A stretch of 64,000 bases of DNA, taken from assembly GCA_040285825.1 (NCBI GenBank), contig JAUPSS010000002.1, forward strand, positions 2,976,001 to 3,040,000, in the 5' to 3' direction. The position numbers and the translations under genes are program-made. Positions 61,930 through 64,000 of the stretch are shown here, one piece after another; positions within the stretch are counted from its first letter, which is position 1, and each line of letters begins with the position of its first letter. This stretch comes from Eukaryota sp. TZLM1-RC. Its lineage: Eukaryota; Metamonada: BaSk clade. Below the pieces are notes generated by a model. The model saw only the letters and a list, made by a program, of their open reading frames with translations. It had not been told where the DNA came from and ran no database searches.

Positions 61930-64000
61930 CCACTCAGACTGATTTTGTACTGAATTGTTTGTGCTTTCCGGACAATATTAGTCTCACTCAGACTAATTTT
62001 GCAGTGAGACTAATTCTGCACTGAGACTAATTTTGTCTCGGCCTTATTTCCTTTGACCACCAGACAAACAACATCTTTATCAATAAAAAACACTCAATCT
62101 ATTCTAAAATATAACATTCATCCTCTTCTTCATCCTTCAGCTTAGTAATCTCCTGTTGTGTTATGAAATCTTTGGTTACTTGAATTTCCTCCTCTGAATT
62201 ATCGTCGAATCCCTGTACTTCAGTGAAATCATCGTCGTCACTCACATCTTCCCAGATATCTTCCTAACAACCGGGAGGCTTTTCTCCTTTGAAGTTTGCA
62301 TTGTATTTGGAAATAATTGCTTGAAGTTGGGGACTCAGATATTTAACACTCCATTCACCAACATCGTCCAAACCCAATCCACAGCGCATCATCGCTACTC
62401 TGGCGTAAGAATGCCATTCTCATTCCTCTTGGAGTTGATTTCAGCCACCACTTCCTTGGCTAAGTTCAAAAAGTACCTTTTTCCTGGATTGAGAAGTTTT
62501 CCAGATGCACTATACTCATTGTTTTGTATCATCTCTACCTTTTTCCGATCCCATGGCTTTGTCCACGCTCTTTTGATCATTGCAATGATGAATGTATCAC
62601 AGGGTTGCACTAAATGAGTTGAGTTTGGGGGCAAAAAGCAAACAGTAGCATGTAAACGTGTCAGAGCATTCTTCACTCTGGCTGTGAGCTTGTGACTTGG
62701 AACGTTGTCGCAGAAAAATATTTGCTTTTTGTTTACCATTCTGCAGTTAACTCTTCTTTCTTCTAAATACTCGGCAAATTTTTGAGAAGTCATAAAGTCT
62801 TTTTTTGCCGTTCGATAAGCCACTTGAGGATCACTGTCTTGTAGATTGCGGATGGGATAGCTTTCTGACTGATTTTGAAATATAAGAAATGGCACATCAA
62901 TACGAGCATTTGGACCGCCAGTGAGCTTCACCACTAATGTCATTCCCTGGGAACCACTGACGACATCAGTGTATCTTACTTCCTCATCATCAATAAATCC
63001 CAATGTCTTATTGTTATCCATATTGATACGGAAATGAGTCTCATCGAAATTGCAAATTTGACTGTGATCAATCCCTCGATCTTGAAACATTCTTGCGACA
63101 TTGCCTAAGTGAAAAGCCACCGCTCTTTCAATTTCTTCCTGTTTAACAGCGCCAACGGAAAGTTTACCTGTTTGAGTACGAGGAACAATATTAAATCGGG
63201 CCATAAATTGTTGAATCCATTTGAACTGAATTCGGTCCATAAGCATCTTACCTGATTTATCTTGAGGATCGATCCATTCTGGTCTAAAAATTGGATGATT
63301 CCCAGTTCTTAAAACGTGTTTAGCGATATCTCCCAGAATACTGGTGTCTATCTTACATCCTATCTTCTTCATCACGAGAAACTCCTCCAGCAGTTCTTTG
63401 TGTACCCATTCTACCCATTCAGCTCTCTTTCTACCTCTTCCGCTCCTGGCTTTTAAAAGAATTTTCTTCACTGTACTGTTTTGTACACGTTCTAGGGACA
63501 ATTTGTCCTTTTCCAACCTCCTATAAAACTGATGGCGTTTTTTCCACCAGTCTGATGCCTTTTGGATGTTGGCGTTTGAAGACGATCTGAAGTGCTCGGG
63601 AAACTGTATGACAGTGGCAGCTTTCAACCCCTTTTCGGTGTTTTGTTCTTGTACCCATCTTTCCATCCACTCAAGAACCACTTTACGAGTTTGTTTGGTG
63701 GAAACTTGTTGAATTCGTCTTTTAGTTCCTGCAGTGGGAGACAACACAGCGTTTTCATCATGGTGTTGTATTTCAGGAAGTGGTAAGACGATAGGAGTGG
63801 AGGTATCTACTTCTGCAGAAGGAAGGAGGTGTAGTGTGAGCCGTGCTAGAGCGTTGAGCCCGTGCAAAAGATTGTACGAGAGGAGAACCCGAGAAAAGAC
63901 CGTTCATTAGATGAATAACAAATGATTGGTACAAAATTTTATAAGTTTTTGAAAAAAGTACTGGAAAAATGTTTATGAAACTCAGGACAAAATTAGTCTC
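61930..64000. mobile_element. pogo-like DNA transposon, running to or past the window edge
   Basis: GAGACTAATTTTGTC lies at 62023-62037 and its inverted copy ends exactly at the window end (63986-64000). Four related units (ACTCAGACTGATTTTG, ACTCAGACTAATTTTG, GTGAGACTAATTCTG, CTGAGACTAATTTTG) lie in 61930-62037 as subterminal or terminal repeats. The element encloses a pogo-type transposase. The true right end and the target duplication cannot be seen. Confidence 0.75.
62118..63905 (-). pseudogene. pogo/DDE_1-type transposase, frameshifted at both ends
   Basis: The open body (62395-63867, about 490 codons) carries an N-terminal DNA-binding region (KQTRKVVLEWMERWVQEQ, then KASDWWKKRHQFYRRLEKDK). 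The DDE superfamily core follows: ICNFDETHFRIN (first Asp), IFFCDNVPSHKL (second Asp) and LPPNSTHLVQPCDTFI (third Asp). All three acids remain. The body has no ATG at its 5' end. An ATG at 63906 (MNGLFSGSPLVQ) is in another frame and joins only through a frameshift near 63800. After NGILT a one-base loss near 62403 cuts off a C-terminal MMRCGLGLDDVGEWSVKYLS and acidic tail to about 62118, which also has a stop. Confidence 0.8.

Noticed and set aside
1-64000. tRNA, rRNA genes and CRISPR arrays
   Set aside because: No tRNA B-box context with a foldable cloverleaf, no rRNA core sequence and no regularly spaced identical repeats were found by eye. Absence is not proven without a covariance search.

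Overview
This is a nuclear eukaryotic window, AT-rich, with the standard genetic code (TAA, TAG and TGA all end genes). Genes are compact and mostly intronless. Where introns can be proven or argued they are tiny: 22, 26, 27, 28, 30, 30 and 31 nt, with GT-AG borders. The dynein light chain LC8 and a CEP120-like C2/coiled-coil protein suggest a lineage with cilia or a microtubule motor system. The CCCTAA/TTAGGG-like tract inside one intron suggests TTAGGG-type telomeres. I cannot name the species. A protist with ultra-short introns fits best, and I know of no feature here that fixes the clade.

Layout. 1-10.5 kb: a graveyard of non-LTR retrotransposon pieces (reverse transcriptase plus C-terminal restriction-like endonuclease), one DUF996-like membrane gene, and a decayed Fanzor/TnpB-like nuclease fused to a copied 5' end of the C2 gene. 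11-13.3 kb: BET bromodomain gene and LC8 (five exons, missed by simple ORF finding). 13.7-17 kb: broken copy of a pseudokinase gene, then two small PARP-like ADP-ribosyltransferase (ART) genes. 19.5-22.6 kb: C2/coiled-coil gene with a Fanzor 3' remnant just upstream. 23.9-24.5 kb: frameshifted third ART copy. 25.8-27.1 kb: Arg-Gly-Ser-rich two-span membrane protein. 27.5-31 kb: a copy of the 3' end of the giant gene followed by three retrotransposon copies. 31.5-36.1 kb: tail-anchored pseudokinase and a CstF-50 (CSTF1) homologue. 37.2-38.1 kb: a second well-marked Fanzor pseudogene. 38.5-46 kb: a single 2,486-codon gene. 45.2-47.3 kb: a 1,064-bp tandem duplication of its 3' end. 47-64 kb: retrotransposons followed by DNA transposons (Tc1/mariner-like, hAT, Mutator-like, pogo-like), nearly all broken.

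The outstanding gene is the 2,486-residue protein at 38554-46014. Read in order it has an RG-rich tail, a La-type winged helix, an RRM-like segment, a complete DEAH RNA helicase, RING plus IBR zinc modules, a PARP-like ART, two WWE domains and a nucleotidyltransferase head. It joins RNA recognition and remodelling, ubiquitin-type modules, ADP-ribose writing and reading, and nucleotide addition in one chain. Free-standing ART genes in the same window are close relatives of its ART module. A role in RNA surveillance or in defence against RNA viruses or transposons is inference, though the window's load of retroelements makes it attractive.

A second theme is gene-fragment shuffling. Pieces of the C2 gene, of the giant gene and of the pseudokinase gene recur elsewhere, sometimes flanked by direct repeats, next to Fanzor and retrotransposon remnants.
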